In this document: positions 36,262 to 45,347 of the stretch, piece after piece
Position numbering within the stretch: the stretch's first letter is position 1
Layout: each line of letters opens with the position of its first letter
NCBI GenBank assembly: GCA_934438085.1
Contig: CAKSBC010000003.1
Location: 1-64,000 of the forward strand
Length of the DNA: 64,000 bases
DNA from: an uncultured Lachnospiraceae bacterium
GTDB taxonomy: Bacteria > Bacillota > Clostridia > Lachnospirales > Lachnospiraceae
Reading direction: 5' to 3'
The notes under the pieces: model-generated
Told to the model about the DNA's origin: nothing
The model's input: only the letters and a program-made list of their open reading frames with translations
Databases searched by the model: none
Translations under genes and position numbers: made by a program

Positions 36262-37872
36262 TCATTCTGCAGGCTTAATGTCTTTATTTATCCAATAATA
36301 CTCTGAAGGATTATTTACAACATCCGTGATTGCAGATGTATAGCATACATTTGTTGCATAGTATCCGTTGCAGCGTGCTGCAGCATCATCAATAATGATC
36401 TGCTGGAGCTGAATTATATAATCTCTTCTCTTAGCAAAATCGAATTCAACGATCATCTTGTCAAATATTTCGTCGAATTCAGGATTTGAATATCCGCAGC
36501 TATTGTCAGTTGCCCCGGTTCTCCAACGAGAGAAATAAGATCCCGGATCACCTGTAGGCATTGTTGAAATAGAGGCATTGATAATATCATAGTTTCCGTT
36601 TGACAGATAGTCATTCAAATGCTCAACAAGCTGTATGTTTGCCTTGATTCCGACCTCATCAAGCTGGGCCATAACTGCCTGAGCTATTAGATCCATGCTT
36701 CTGTTTGCCTGAACAACGTAGTTAAGCTCTATGTTCTTTCCGTTACTCTCGCGGTATCCATCTCCGTCGGTATCAACATAGCCTGCATCGTCAAGCATTT
36801 TCATTGCTGCTTCCGGATCATATCCGTCGTCCCACTTAAGCTCGTCATATCCATAGTCATAGCTTGACGGAACAACAGCATAACCATACATATATGCTCC
36901 GTTTGTGGTCACATTCGCAACAGTCTCTCCATCGATTGCTTTGTTGAAGGCATGTCTGAATTCCGGATCTGCCAGTACAGGATTGCTGAAGTTGAAGAAG
37001 GTATCACAAACACGGCCTCCGGCTGTGACCTCTACATTATATCCGCTGTCTTCAAGCATTTTACGGTCTGTCGCTGCAATATTAATCGCAAGATCTGCGC
37101 TTCCATCCTGAAGTGCCATTGTACGAGAGGATGATTCTGCGATCCTCATAACATTAACCTTTTCAAAAGGTACTTCATCGTAATAATACGGATTCTTTGA
37201 TAACTTGATCTCAAGACCTTCTGTAAATGAATCCATCACATACGGACCTGTACATATCGGAGCTGATGTGATCGTATCTATATTTTCCGTTGCCTCAGCG
37301 TCAACTATCATCATCCATGGATAAGCTACAACCCCCGGCATATCCGGTGTCGGCTTATCGGTAACTATTGTTACAGTACCGGCTTCGTCATCCGCTGTAA
37401 TTGAACTGTATGTCATATATGCCTGCGGCAGACCTTCTCCGCCGTTTGCAGGATCTGTAAGTCTGTACAATCTTTCTATAGACTCCACAACCTTTGTAGG
37501 AGTCAAATCTGTGCCATTTGAGAATTTAACCCCTGGCTTAATATTAAATGTCCATGTAAGTTCATCATCGGCAACACTCCAGCTGTCTGCAAGCCATGGC
37601 TGCATTGTTCCGTCATCTCCGTTTCGAATCAGACACTCACCGATTCCGTATCGCTGAACATACCAGCTGTCCCATCCGGTTGCCGGTTCGTTTGTTGTAG
37701 CCATAAGCTCTGTGGCCACATTTAATTCTGTTTTCTTAGCTGACGAAGCTTCTGTACTTGTATTGGCATCGGTCGAAGCAGCTGCTGTTTCTTCCTGGTT
37801 TGAACCACAAGCTGAAAGAGTTGCTGCAATCATTGCTGCTGCCATAGTTATTGCTATAGTTTTTTTCTTCAT
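36262..37872 (-). CDS. ABC importer substrate-binding lipoprotein (SBP family 5)
   Basis: 536 residues with a lipoprotein signal ending LSAC (Cys22) and then a Ser/Thr/Glu-rich linker. The mature part is a family-5 solute-binding protein of the Opp/Dpp/Nik class (for example ATGWDSWYVQRYGIGECLI near residue 65 and SRWRTGATDNSCGYSNPEFD near residue 450). It captures a peptide-like, opine-like or metal-chelate ligand at the outer membrane face. GGAGG precedes the ATG. Given the linked FrlB and FrlD-like genes, fructosyl-amino acids or peptides are plausible ligands; this is inference. Confidence 0.9.
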   Translation of the reverse strand: MKKKTIAITMAAAMIAATLSACGSNQEETAAASTDANTSTEASSAKKTELNVATELMATTNEPATGWDSWYVQRYGIGECLIRNGDDGTMQPWLADSWSVADDELTWTFNIKPGVKFSNGTDLTPTKVVESIERLYRLTDPANGGEGLPQAYMTYSSITADDEAGTVTIVTDKPTPDMPGVVAYPWMMIVDAEATENIDTITSAPICTGPYVMDSFTEGLEIKLSKNPYYYDEVPFEKVNVMRIAESSSRTMALQDGSADLAINIAATDRKMLEDSGYNVEVTAGGRVCDTFFNFSNPVLADPEFRHAFNKAIDGETVANVTTNGAYMYGYAVVPSSYDYGYDELKWDDGYDPEAAMKMLDDAGYVDTDGDGYRESNGKNIELNYVVQANRSMDLIAQAVMAQLDEVGIKANIQLVEHLNDYLSNGNYDIINASISTMPTGDPGSYFSRWRTGATDNSCGYSNPEFDEIFDKMIVEFDFAKRRDYIIQLQQIIIDDAAARCNGYYATNVCYTSAITDVVNNPSEYYWINKDIKPAE

Positions 37873-37882
37873 ACTGCCTCCG

Positions 37883-38725
37883 TTACTTAATTATTTTATT
37901 TACAGTGCTTTTAGGGTTATAAAGATCTCTGACTGAATCTCCGAACAGATTAAATACTGATACTACTATAAATATCGCCAATCCAGGAAATATCATCAGC
38001 CAAGGCGCTGCCTGCATATACTGCCTTCCTTCACTCAGCATGTATCCCCATTCCGGTGTAGGCGGCTGAACTCCAAATCCAAGGAATGAAAGAGAAGCTA
38101 ATGAAAGCATAAATGTTCCTACATCTGTTGCTGCCGTAACAATCAAGTTTGGCAGAATATTCGGCAGAAAATACTCTTTCAGCAAATATCCGTTTTTGGA
38201 TCCCGTAATATATGCCGCATAAATGTAATCTCGGTTCTTGATCTTCAGAACTAAACTTCTTGATAATCTCGCATATCGCGGCCAGCTTACAATTGCTATC
38301 GCCGTGATTGAATTCACCAGGTTCGGCCCAAGTATTCCGGCAATTGCTATAGCAAGTATCATATCCGGAAATGCAATCATTATATCTGCTATGCGCATAA
38401 TGATCGTATCTATAAATCCTCCGAAGAAGCCAGCAATAATTCCTAAAAAGCTTCCGGTCACAAGTACTATCCCCAGCAATAATAGTGTACTGGTCAAGGA
38501 TACTCGTGTTCCGAATATCACTCTTGTGAATATATCTCTGCCTAATGTATCTGTTCCGAACAAATGCTCGGCACCCGGTGCCTGAAGTGCATCCTTAAGA
38601 GATGCTTTTACCGGATCATAATGCGTGATCTGAGGAGCCATGACAGCTGTCAAAGCTATAACTATTACGATCATGCCAAAGATAATCAGTTTCTTTTGTT
38701 GTCTGATAAATTCCGTCAGCTTCAT
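37883..38725 (-). CDS. ABC importer permease (OppC/DppC-like)
   Basis: A 280-residue permease with six membrane segments. The N-terminal OppC-type region (APQITHYDP...LFGTDTLGRDIFTRVIFG) is clear, and the cytoplasmic coupling loop reads YAAYITGSKNGYLLKEYFLPN. Its ATG overlaps the stop of the OppB-like gene by four bases. It forms a heterodimer with that protein. Confidence 0.92.
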   Translation of the reverse strand: MKLTEFIRQQKKLIIFGMIVIVIALTAVMAPQITHYDPVKASLKDALQAPGAEHLFGTDTLGRDIFTRVIFGTRVSLTSTLLLLGIVLVTGSFLGIIAGFFGGFIDTIIMRIADIMIAFPDMILAIAIAGILGPNLVNSITAIAIVSWPRYARLSRSLVLKIKNRDYIYAAYITGSKNGYLLKEYFLPNILPNLIVTAATDVGTFMLSLASLSFLGFGVQPPTPEWGYMLSEGRQYMQAAPWLMIFPGLAIFIVVSVFNLFGDSVRDLYNPKSTVNKIIK

Positions 38726-39666
38726 GACTGCCTCTTTTCTCTGACACGCGGATCAAACAAGGAGTATGAGATATCTACAATTAGATTTATCACCATGTAG
38801 ATCAAAGCTATCCAAAGTACAAATCCCTGAATCAGCGGATAATCTCTTCCTCGTACTGCACGAATGCCAAGCTCTCCGAGACCCGGATAAGAAAAAATCA
38901 TTTCTACAACAGCTGTTCCTCCAAGAAGAGAACCAAAGGAAATACCCAATAAGGTAATGAGCGGCAGCATTGCGTTAGGCAAAACATGCAGGAATAATAT
39001 CTGAGCATTACTTAAGCCTCGTGCCTTTGCGCCTACCACATAGTCCATGCTCAGCTCATCCAACACTGCAGCTCGTACCTGTCTTGTATATTTCGATGTC
39101 ATTGCAACCGCCAATGTAATACTCGGCAGTATCATCTTATTTAATCCCATGCCCTGTGAAGCTACCGGAAGCAATTTAAGATTGATTGCACAAACATACT
39201 GCAGCAAAAGTCCAAGCCAGAAGCCCGGCATTGAAATGCCCATGAAATTCAATACTCTGATCAAATTATCACACCATTTGTTTTCTTTTACTGCCGAAAT
39301 CACTCCTAAAGGAATAGATATAATAAGCATTATACCCATTGACAAAAACGACAATTTTGCTGTTGCTCCCAATCTTCCCATGATCTGATTCAGCACAAGG
39401 TTTTTATTGGAAAACGATGTGCCGAAATCTCCGTGAAGACAGTTTGTCAACCATGTCATATACTGTACAAAGAATGGTTTATCCAGTCCCATCGAGACTC
39501 TTACCGCTTCTAATTGTTCCGGCTTCGGAGTCACGCCCGCTGCACTGAACATTGCTGTTGCAGGATCACCCGGAGCAAGATATGTCAGCATAAAAGTAAG
39601 GAAACTGATTCCCAGCAATACCAACAGCATTTGCAATATTCTATTTATAAACTTCTTCAGAGTCAT
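38722..39666 (-). CDS. ABC importer permease (OppB/DppB-like)
   Basis: A permease of about 314 residues with six membrane segments and the OppB-type start RILQMLLVLLGISFLTFMLT and LAPGDPA. The coupling loop is VVGAKARGLSNAQILFLHVLPN. A GTG nine bases upstream is in frame, but GGTGGG sits before the ATG at 39666. It is the first gene of the importer-hydrolase operon, with a promoter and a regulator-type motif just upstream. Confidence 0.92.
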   Translation of the reverse strand: MTLKKFINRILQMLLVLLGISFLTFMLTYLAPGDPATAMFSAAGVTPKPEQLEAVRVSMGLDKPFFVQYMTWLTNCLHGDFGTSFSNKNLVLNQIMGRLGATAKLSFLSMGIMLIISIPLGVISAVKENKWCDNLIRVLNFMGISMPGFWLGLLLQYVCAINLKLLPVASQGMGLNKMILPSITLAVAMTSKYTRQVRAAVLDELSMDYVVGAKARGLSNAQILFLHVLPNAMLPLITLLGISFGSLLGGTAVVEMIFSYPGLGELGIRAVRGRDYPLIQGFVLWIALIYMVINLIVDISYSLFDPRVREKRQS

Positions 39667-39686
39667 AAATCCCACCGTTCATTCAG

Positions 39687-39742
39687 AACTTGTATTATAT
39701 AGTTATATTACGTATTATCACATATATTAACCATATTTTCAA
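39687..39742 (-). promoter_or_regulatory. Promoter of the first importer operon with Frl-type half-site
   Basis: On the minus strand TTGAAA (39737-39742) and GATAAT (39714-39719) are 17 bases apart. The 11-mer AACTTGTATTA (plus strand, 39687-39697) lies about 10-20 bases past the expected start. The same word forms one half of the operator at the GntR-type regulator gene, which ties this operon to that regulator. Confidence 0.6.
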
Positions 39743-39812
39743 CAGTCTGCATAATGACAGCACAGCTTGAATGATAAATCTAATAGTTTTTCACAATAAT
39801 TATGCCGATTTT

Positions 39813-40817
39813 TTAGTACTCTAATCTTCTGTAGTATCGTCTGATATCCTGTGTATGTTTACGAATATCAGCCACATCATGTGAAATACGATAATATATC
39901 ATTAAGAGTGTAAGTGGGGATAAAAGCCAACGAAATTCTTCGCTTATACCGCTCAGCGGATAATCCTTAGTATCAAAAATAAACAGTTTATCCGTATGCG
40001 GCTTACAGAATCGTGCTACTCTTTCATCTAACGCTCTTGTTGGACCCTCGCCCATACCTATGCAGACCGGAAGTCCCTTCTGTACCAGTTCAATCGTTCC
40101 GTGGAAGAATTCAGGCGATGTTACAGATTTTGTTCTCAGCCACTGACATTCCTCCAAAATACACATTGCCATGTCATAGGTGAAGCCCCAGGTATTTCCT
40201 GAACTTACCCAGATCTGATATGGCTCATCCTGCGTTTCAAAAAGCTTTGCATATTCCAAAGCCTGAGCATCAGCCTGCTTATGGATATCACAGATGATCC
40301 TTCCGAACTCCTTCATTTCTTCACGGAGCTTCGGGTACCCGTCAAATTTTCCCATGTTATAAAGTATTTTTCCGAACAGGTACAGAGGTAATATATCGTG
40401 CGGATCTCCCTCTCCGTAGCAAAGCGTATATGATGTAAGCTCTGCCAAAGGAGAATTTTCTTTTCCGCAGAACGATATTGTTGTTACACCTTTTTCTTTA
40501 AGCCATTCAGCTACTGCTACAGTCTCCTTTGTATCTCCGGATTTAGACTGCATAAGTGCAAGCGTTTTGCTTCCTACTAAACTATTTCCTACGAGAGGCA
40601 GTTCTGCCGCAACTTCTGTAATTACAGGGATATCAGAAAATTTACCGATCATATATTTGTATTGATCCAGCGACGCTAATGATCCACCTGACGAAGTCAG
40701 CAGAATATTATCAAAACCCGCCTCACATACACTATCTGCAATTGATTCAATATCGCCGACTAAGGCATACATCAAATCCGCTTTTCTTAAAATCTGCTGC
40801 TCATCATAGCCAATCAT
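39813..40817 (-). CDS. FrlB-like sugar isomerase-domain deglycase
   Basis: A 334-residue double-SIS protein related to fructoselysine-6-phosphate deglycase (FrlB) and to the isomerase half of GlmS. The first SIS domain has NILLTSSGGSLASLDQYKYM near residue 35 and LMQSKSGDTKETV near residue 88; the second has WVSSGNTWGFTYDMA and KSVTSPEFFHGTIEL, the latter with the catalytic-type Glu and His. AGGAGG seven bases before the ATG at 40817 settles the start against a longer form. It would split a phosphorylated Amadori compound into an amino acid (or amine) and glucose-6-phosphate. The exact amino-acid substrate (lysine, asparagine, other) is not readable. Confidence 0.8.
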   Translation of the reverse strand: MIGYDEQQILRKADLMYALVGDIESIADSVCEAGFDNILLTSSGGSLASLDQYKYMIGKFSDIPVITEVAAELPLVGNSLVGSKTLALMQSKSGDTKETVAVAEWLKEKGVTTISFCGKENSPLAELTSYTLCYGEGDPHDILPLYLFGKILYNMGKFDGYPKLREEMKEFGRIICDIHKQADAQALEYAKLFETQDEPYQIWVSSGNTWGFTYDMAMCILEECQWLRTKSVTSPEFFHGTIELVQKGLPVCIGMGEGPTRALDERVARFCKPHTDKLFIFDTKDYPLSGISEEFRWLLSPLTLLMIYYRISHDVADIRKHTQDIRRYYRRLEY

Positions 40818-40867
40818 ATTAGATCCTCCTGAATTATAATGAAAATGTCTCGGCTCCTTTTTGCTCA

Positions 40868-40904
40868 TATTAACTCGTATTAATACATCATGTCAACTTG
40901 TATT
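40868..40904 (-). promoter_or_regulatory. Promoter and half-sites of the frlB-like gene
   Basis: On the minus strand TTGACA (40891-40896) and TTAATA (40868-40873) are 17 bases apart. Two direct copies of the regulator word cover the promoter: AACTCGTATTA at 40872-40882 and AACTTGTATTG at 40895-40904 plus one base. Binding there would block polymerase. Confidence 0.7.
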
Positions 40905-41014
40905 GTTCGAATTCAGCTTTTATCCATGGTATATCTCCAATCTGACAGAAATCAACAAGGTATTTTTTATATTTTATTGCATTGACTTTGTAAAAGACTC
41001 TTTTATTCAAGCGG

Positions 41015-41049
41015 GATAACTTGTCATAATACAAGTTATCAGATATAAT
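41015..41049 (+). promoter_or_regulatory. Operator and promoter of the GntR-type regulator
   Basis: A perfect inverted repeat, GATAACTTGT-N6-ACAAGTTATC (41015-41040), overlaps the -35 box of a plus-strand promoter TTGTCA (41021-41026), 17 bases, TATAAT (41044-41049). This is a classic autorepression layout. Confidence 0.8.
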
Positions 41050-41077
41050 TAGATATGAATAAATGTGGGGTATATAT

Positions 41078-41836
41078 ATGCTAAACAATAAGAGTCTGGT
41101 TCCCTTATATCAACAGATCATAGATAAAATTAAGGCACGCATTGAAAGCGGCGAATACAATCCGGGTCAGCTTTTGCCCAGTGAAGCAATGTTCTGCAGC
41201 GAGTTCGGTGTGAGCAGAGTCACAGTCCGCAGTGCATTGTCTGTCCTTATCGATGAAGGAATAATTGTCACAAAACACGGTAAAGGAACCTTTGTAAAAG
41301 AACATATAAAGCAGCAGAAATCAAATCACTTCAGAGGATTTACAGATTTTTGCAAAGAAAACAACAGAAGCTTATACACTCACGTTCTTCTTTTAGAACA
41401 GCAGCCGGCTACATCAAAGCTTATATCTATTCTTTCACTGCAGCCGGGTGAGCCTGTTGTTTATCTCAGGCGAGTGCGTTTTATTGATTACAAACCGATA
41501 TTAATTGAGGAAACCTGGCTTCCTTTCGGGAAATATGCTTTTCTTCTGAATAAAGATATGGAGAATAGATCTCTTTATAAATCGATTATGGAGGAAACAG
41601 GTTTTGACCCTGCTTCCAACGGCAGCAATACTATAGAATTAGAGACATCGATTGCAACCAAAGAGGAAGCTGAACAGCTGAATATTGACGAAGGCAGCCC
41701 ACTCTTTGTTTTAAAGGAAACAGTTCTCGACAATAATGAGATTCCTGTTCATTTGACAAAACAGCTTATGGTTGGAAGTAATGTCAAATTCATGATGAAT
41801 GAAGACAGTAACGGGCTGAAATTAACCATCGATTGA
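41078..41836 (+). CDS. GntR/UTRA-family regulator (FrlR-like)
   Basis: A 252-residue transcription factor. The N-terminal GntR winged helix (VPLYQQIIDKIKARIESGEY, LLPSEAMFCSEFGVSRVTVR, HGKGTFV) occupies about 1-75 and a UTRA ligand-binding domain fills the rest, ending in the usual HLTKQLMVG segment. Such proteins sense a phosphorylated sugar or amino sugar. The ATG at 41078, with GTGGGG seven bases before, is preferred to an upstream ATG inside the same stretch. It is divergent from the frlB-like gene and convergent with the frlD-like gene, with an operator in both divergent promoters. Confidence 0.88.
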   Translation: MLNNKSLVPLYQQIIDKIKARIESGEYNPGQLLPSEAMFCSEFGVSRVTVRSALSVLIDEGIIVTKHGKGTFVKEHIKQQKSNHFRGFTDFCKENNRSLYTHVLLLEQQPATSKLISILSLQPGEPVVYLRRVRFIDYKPILIEETWLPFGKYAFLLNKDMENRSLYKSIMEETGFDPASNGSNTIELETSIATKEEAEQLNIDEGSPLFVLKETVLDNNEIPVHLTKQLMVGSNVKFMMNEDSNGLKLTID

Positions 41837-41896
41837 GAATAAGTGTAACAGTCTTACTATCAGAAACCAATATAATTAAATCCATATATTTATAAA

Positions 41897-41948
41897 AAAA
41901 CTGTATCCTGTGATACACCCCCTTATTGTATTCACTAGATACAGTTTT
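41897..41948 (+). terminator. Bidirectional terminator between regulator and kinase genes
   Basis: AAAACTGTATC (41897-41907) and GATACAGTTTT (41938-41948) form an 11-bp stem with A and T tracts on the outer sides, so it works for both convergent genes. Confidence 0.8.
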
Positions 41949-41952
41949 CTGA

Positions 41953-42897
41953 TTACTGTAGGCTGATGCCTGTTTTTTCATAAAACTCGCTGAAGCTCAT
42001 GCCGCAGCCAAATGCGCCTTTTATTTGAGTAGTCGCCCTTGCTCTCATATTGCCTACACACATAGCGAATTCAATTGCATGTTCACGATAGTCGGAAATA
42101 TTAGCCTCTGTTAAAAAATCACCATCTGTTGTTTCTCTGTGAATCTTGAGGCGCTTCATACATTCTGTATATTCAGTTATAAATCCGCTTATCCATGAAT
42201 CTCCGCATCCTGTAGTATCTGCAGCATTGCTTTCAGCATTATACGGTTCTTTATAATAGGTTTTTACGCCGTCATATATGTAGGCACCCTCTGCTCCGAA
42301 GGTCATTATGCTCATCTGCATATGATATTTGTCGACAGCCATACGCATCATTTCATGGTTTTCTTCTTTTGTAAGATCTTTCCTTGCGGAAAACAGCATA
42401 TATGAGGAAAATTCTGAAGCCACTACAATCTTTTCTTCATCTCCTGCTTGTGAAAAATCATATATGATAGGCACTCCGATATCTTTAAGCTTTAGAAGCT
42501 CCTTATCAAGATATGCCCAATAATTAGCATGAATTATGTCAAAGCTTTTAAAGTACTCCATATCTTTTTCATCAAGCACGACCGGATCTGTGTAGAGTAC
42601 GCCGCCATGGTTTTCCATGCTAAGTACCCTGTCGCCATTAATAAGCTTACAGCAGCAACGTTCGGTTTCTCCATTTTTCACCACTTTGATCCTACTTTGG
42701 TCAATTCCAAATTTATCCATGGAGTCCATTACAAGTTTTCCAAACTCATCATTTCCTACAGATCCTATATATGCTGCCTTGTGACCAAGCATACTGCTGT
42801 ATACAGCGACATTGACACTGTTTCCGCCCGGCATTATCATTCCGTCGATATAATTAATATCTACACAGCTCTCTCCAAAGCAGGCTATCCGGATCAT
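41953..42897 (-). CDS. PfkB-family sugar kinase (FrlD-like)
   Basis: A 314-residue ribokinase-fold enzyme. GGNSVNVAVYSSMLGHKAAY near residue 24 is the sugar-binding part, and DTTGCGDSWISGF near residue 228 carries the catalytic Asp of the PfkB signature, with Cys where Ala is usual. Relatives include FrlD, which phosphorylates fructoselysine at the 6 position. GGAGG precedes the ATG. Its place next to FrlB- and FrlR-like genes supports an Amadori-compound kinase; other sugar substrates remain possible. Its own promoter region has a TTACAT/ATGTAA inverted repeat but not the FrlR-type word. Confidence 0.8.
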   Translation of the reverse strand: MIRIACFGESCVDINYIDGMIMPGGNSVNVAVYSSMLGHKAAYIGSVGNDEFGKLVMDSMDKFGIDQSRIKVVKNGETERCCCKLINGDRVLSMENHGGVLYTDPVVLDEKDMEYFKSFDIIHANYWAYLDKELLKLKDIGVPIIYDFSQAGDEEKIVVASEFSSYMLFSARKDLTKEENHEMMRMAVDKYHMQMSIMTFGAEGAYIYDGVKTYYKEPYNAESNAADTTGCGDSWISGFITEYTECMKRLKIHRETTDGDFLTEANISDYREHAIEFAMCVGNMRARATTQIKGAFGCGMSFSEFYEKTGISLQ

Positions 42898-43371
42898 TTT
42901 ACTACCTCCATGTATATTACATTTAATTTCATGTAAGCTATCACATCGAATTCTAATTTTTCCGCAAACGCGACATCGCTAATTGCAGATTATCCATAAT
43001 ATAACCCCTGTTAATAAGTCCGTCAATCGTATACATTTCCACAATTAAGCTGCAATAATTTTGTAATACCATACAATTCTTATGGTTTTTGCTCGATTTT
43101 TTGCTCTGATTTTCTATCTACAATACACCACATACTTTTTGTCCTATCTCCCGCATACTTCCGTCTAATACTGAATGTTATGCATCAAAAAGGGACCGTT
43201 ATACCTCAACAGCCCCTTTATTTTTACTATCCGAACCTTAGTGATTACCTTGAAACTTTTTGTTTATAAGTTTGGTTCTTATTAATTTATTTAGTTTTAA
43301 TTAGTTTTAGAAAGTTACATGTAATTGAATATTTTCGTTCATTATTCTGATTGAAGCATTAAATCCTCAGC
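42898..43371. other. Intergenic region with a minus-strand terminator
   Basis: 474 bases without a gene. Near the right side of the kinase gene is TTACAT-N8-ATGTAA (42915-42934), and a perfect palindrome TTACATGTAA lies near 43314; both may bind a regulator. A 12-bp stem (43189-43200 with 43208-43219) followed by five T on the minus strand is the terminator of the dehydrogenase-like gene. Nothing else is recognised. Confidence 0.6.
43189..43219 (-). terminator. Terminator of the dehydrogenase-like gene
   Basis: On the minus strand AAAGGGGCTGTT pairs with AACGGTCCCTTT (two G-U pairs) around a seven-base loop and runs into five T. It lies about 150 bases beyond the stop codon. Confidence 0.8.
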
Positions 43372-44394
43372 TTATACATAATACTCCATCGGATATGTCA
43401 TGTACTCGATCGGATCAAGCTGATCACATGTTACATATCCTGCAGGTGCCATAAGCACTGAAGGGATACGGTTTACAACTGTTGCGCAGGTATGCTCAAC
43501 TGTTGATGGCTTAACAACGTGGAACTCTGTATCAGGCTCGCCTGATATCTTCCAATCGCACATATCTCCGTCATCAGGTCCGTAAACCTTACCGATAGTT
43601 TCTTCTTCAATGGTGATTCCCTGCATAGTCTCGATGGTTACTACTGCAGACATACCGATAGCATTGCCGGCCTTTATCTCCTTGCCGAGAGTCTCACTGT
43701 AGATATCCTTGTCAATGATGCAAGGTACATGCTTCTGTGAAATACTCTTGATAGTAAGTCCGAGCTTGCTGCAGATCGCCTCTGATGCGTTCCATGCATA
43801 TGAAGGTTCAAAGTCTGTAGGATGAGCTATCTGCTCCTCAAATTCTGCAGGTGTAAGGTCACATCCGTGAGCCTGTGCCAAAGCTATGCCGTACTCATCA
43901 ACATTATAGCTGTATGCGCCCTTGATCTTTGTTATATTGTGGCAGCCTGCTGCTACAAGCCCTACGATATTGATCCAGAAGATATCCTGCATACCGCTTC
44001 CTACGATCGTACAGTTATTCTCTTTTGCAAGCGCATCAAGCTTATTTATCATTGCTGCAGAGGTTGTCCAAGGGAATATCGCCTCCTCACAAGTTGTAAT
44101 TACATTAATTCCTCTTAAAACACACTGCTCGATCGACTCATAGATATCACCGATAAAGCTCTTTGTTGTAATGATCGCAACATCAGGATCGCACTCATCA
44201 AGAACCTGCTCTGCATTATCCGAAATAATAATTCCGGTTTTAACACCAAGTCCTGCCCAATCTCCGATATCCTGTCCTACGGAAGCTCCGTGTCCGATAC
44301 CGCCAACAATCTGTGCCCCTTTCTCGTAAGCATAACGAAGTGTGTATTTACTCATTTTTCCGCAGCCATACTGTACTACTTTGATCTTGTCCAT
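43372..44394 (-). CDS. 2,4-diaminopentanoate dehydrogenase-like oxidoreductase
   Basis: A 340-residue NAD(P)-dependent enzyme related to Ord of the anaerobic ornithine pathway and more loosely to dihydrodipicolinate reductase. The Rossmann motif is VVQYGCGKMSKYTLRYA, followed by GGIGHGASVGQDIGDWAG, VITTCEEAIFPW and GSGMQDIFW. The other ornithine-pathway genes (aminomutase, thiolase) are absent, so it may act on a different diamino or opine-type substrate. AGAGGA before the ATG at 44394 supports that start over an upstream TTG. It has its own promoter and terminator and lies between two peptide/opine-type importers. Confidence 0.8.
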   Translation of the reverse strand: MDKIKVVQYGCGKMSKYTLRYAYEKGAQIVGGIGHGASVGQDIGDWAGLGVKTGIIISDNAEQVLDECDPDVAIITTKSFIGDIYESIEQCVLRGINVITTCEEAIFPWTTSAAMINKLDALAKENNCTIVGSGMQDIFWINIVGLVAAGCHNITKIKGAYSYNVDEYGIALAQAHGCDLTPAEFEEQIAHPTDFEPSYAWNASEAICSKLGLTIKSISQKHVPCIIDKDIYSETLGKEIKAGNAIGMSAVVTIETMQGITIEEETIGKVYGPDDGDMCDWKISGEPDTEFHVVKPSTVEHTCATVVNRIPSVLMAPAGYVTCDQLDPIEYMTYPMEYYV

Positions 44395-44448
44395 TTTCTT
44401 GTCCTCTCTCAATATGAGCTTTAAAGCACTTGCATTTGTTACACTTTT

Positions 44449-44477
44449 AACATAACGCGGGTTCAGAAAAGAGTCAA
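44449..44477 (-). promoter_or_regulatory. Predicted promoter of the dehydrogenase-like gene
   Basis: On the minus strand TTGACT (44472-44477) and TATGTT (44449-44454) are 17 bases apart, about 55 bases before the start codon. It separates this gene from the importer operon upstream. Confidence 0.55.
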
Positions 44478-44588
44478 GCTGTTTAGTGCAATGTATATAG
44501 CAAATACATTTTTTACATTTTCATTTTTATAAAAATTGTTCAATAATCGGCTGAATTAGATGTTTTGCTCTATTAATGCTGTTTATAA

Positions 44589-45347
44589 TCACCTTATTGT
44601 CAATACGGATGCAATTAGATCCCTTGTTTGTTCATGCTGAGGGTTATTTAGTAGGGCTTTTGTTTCTCCTGTTTCAATTATCTTTCCCTTATGCATAACT
44701 GCTGCCCTGTCACATAAGACCGCAGCAAGCGGCAAATCGTGAGTGATAAACAGCATTGACATGTTCTGTTCCTGTTTTAAGCGCTTTAATAAATCAACGA
44801 TCTGCGCCTGAATAAGCACATCCAGAGCGCTGGTAGCCTCATCACAAATAAGCAGCTTTGGTTTGCAGATCAAAGCTCTTGCTACAGCTGCACGCTGACA
44901 TTCTCCGCCGCTTAACTGAGACAGCTTTTTGTCGGCATAGCTTTGCTTAAGTCCCACATAATCAAAAAGCTCCAGAGCTTTACACTCTAATTCATCTCTC
45001 ATGTACATGTGGTAAGATAATGCGCCCTGCATGACTCCCTTTAAAACCGTATCTCTCGGATCAAATGAATCCAATGGATTCTGAAATATCATCTGCATTG
45101 TGCTTCCGGCCGGCATAAGTCTTCTGCTGCCGGTAAGCTCTTTCCCGTCAAACAGAATAGTTCCGGAGCTTTCTTTAAGCAGTCTTGCTATCATATTGGC
45201 AGTTGTGCTTTTTCCGCGGCCGCTTCCGCCTACCAAACCGAGACATTCTCCCTGCGCGATAGAAAAGCTTACATTATCGACCGCCTTAAATGCCTGATGT
45301 CCTCTGACAAATTGTTTGCTTAAGTTTTGTACAGTTAGAAGCTCCAT
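44589..45347 (-). CDS. Second Opp-type importer ATPase (OppF/NikE-like)
   Basis: A 252-residue ABC ATPase. Walker A is VGGSGRGKST, with Arg in place of the usual Ser or Cys; the signature is LSGGECQR and Walker B is LLICDEATSALD. It lacks the long C-terminal oligopeptide domain, as in NikE/CntF-type subunits. AGGAGA before the ATG at 45347 supports the start, which overlaps the stop of the partner gene (TGATG). It is the last gene of the second importer operon. Confidence 0.9.
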   Translation of the reverse strand: MELLTVQNLSKQFVRGHQAFKAVDNVSFSIAQGECLGLVGGSGRGKSTTANMIARLLKESSGTILFDGKELTGSRRLMPAGSTMQMIFQNPLDSFDPRDTVLKGVMQGALSYHMYMRDELECKALELFDYVGLKQSYADKKLSQLSGGECQRAAVARALICKPKLLICDEATSALDVLIQAQIVDLLKRLKQEQNMSMLFITHDLPLAAVLCDRAAVMHKGKIIETGETKALLNNPQHEQTRDLIASVLTIR

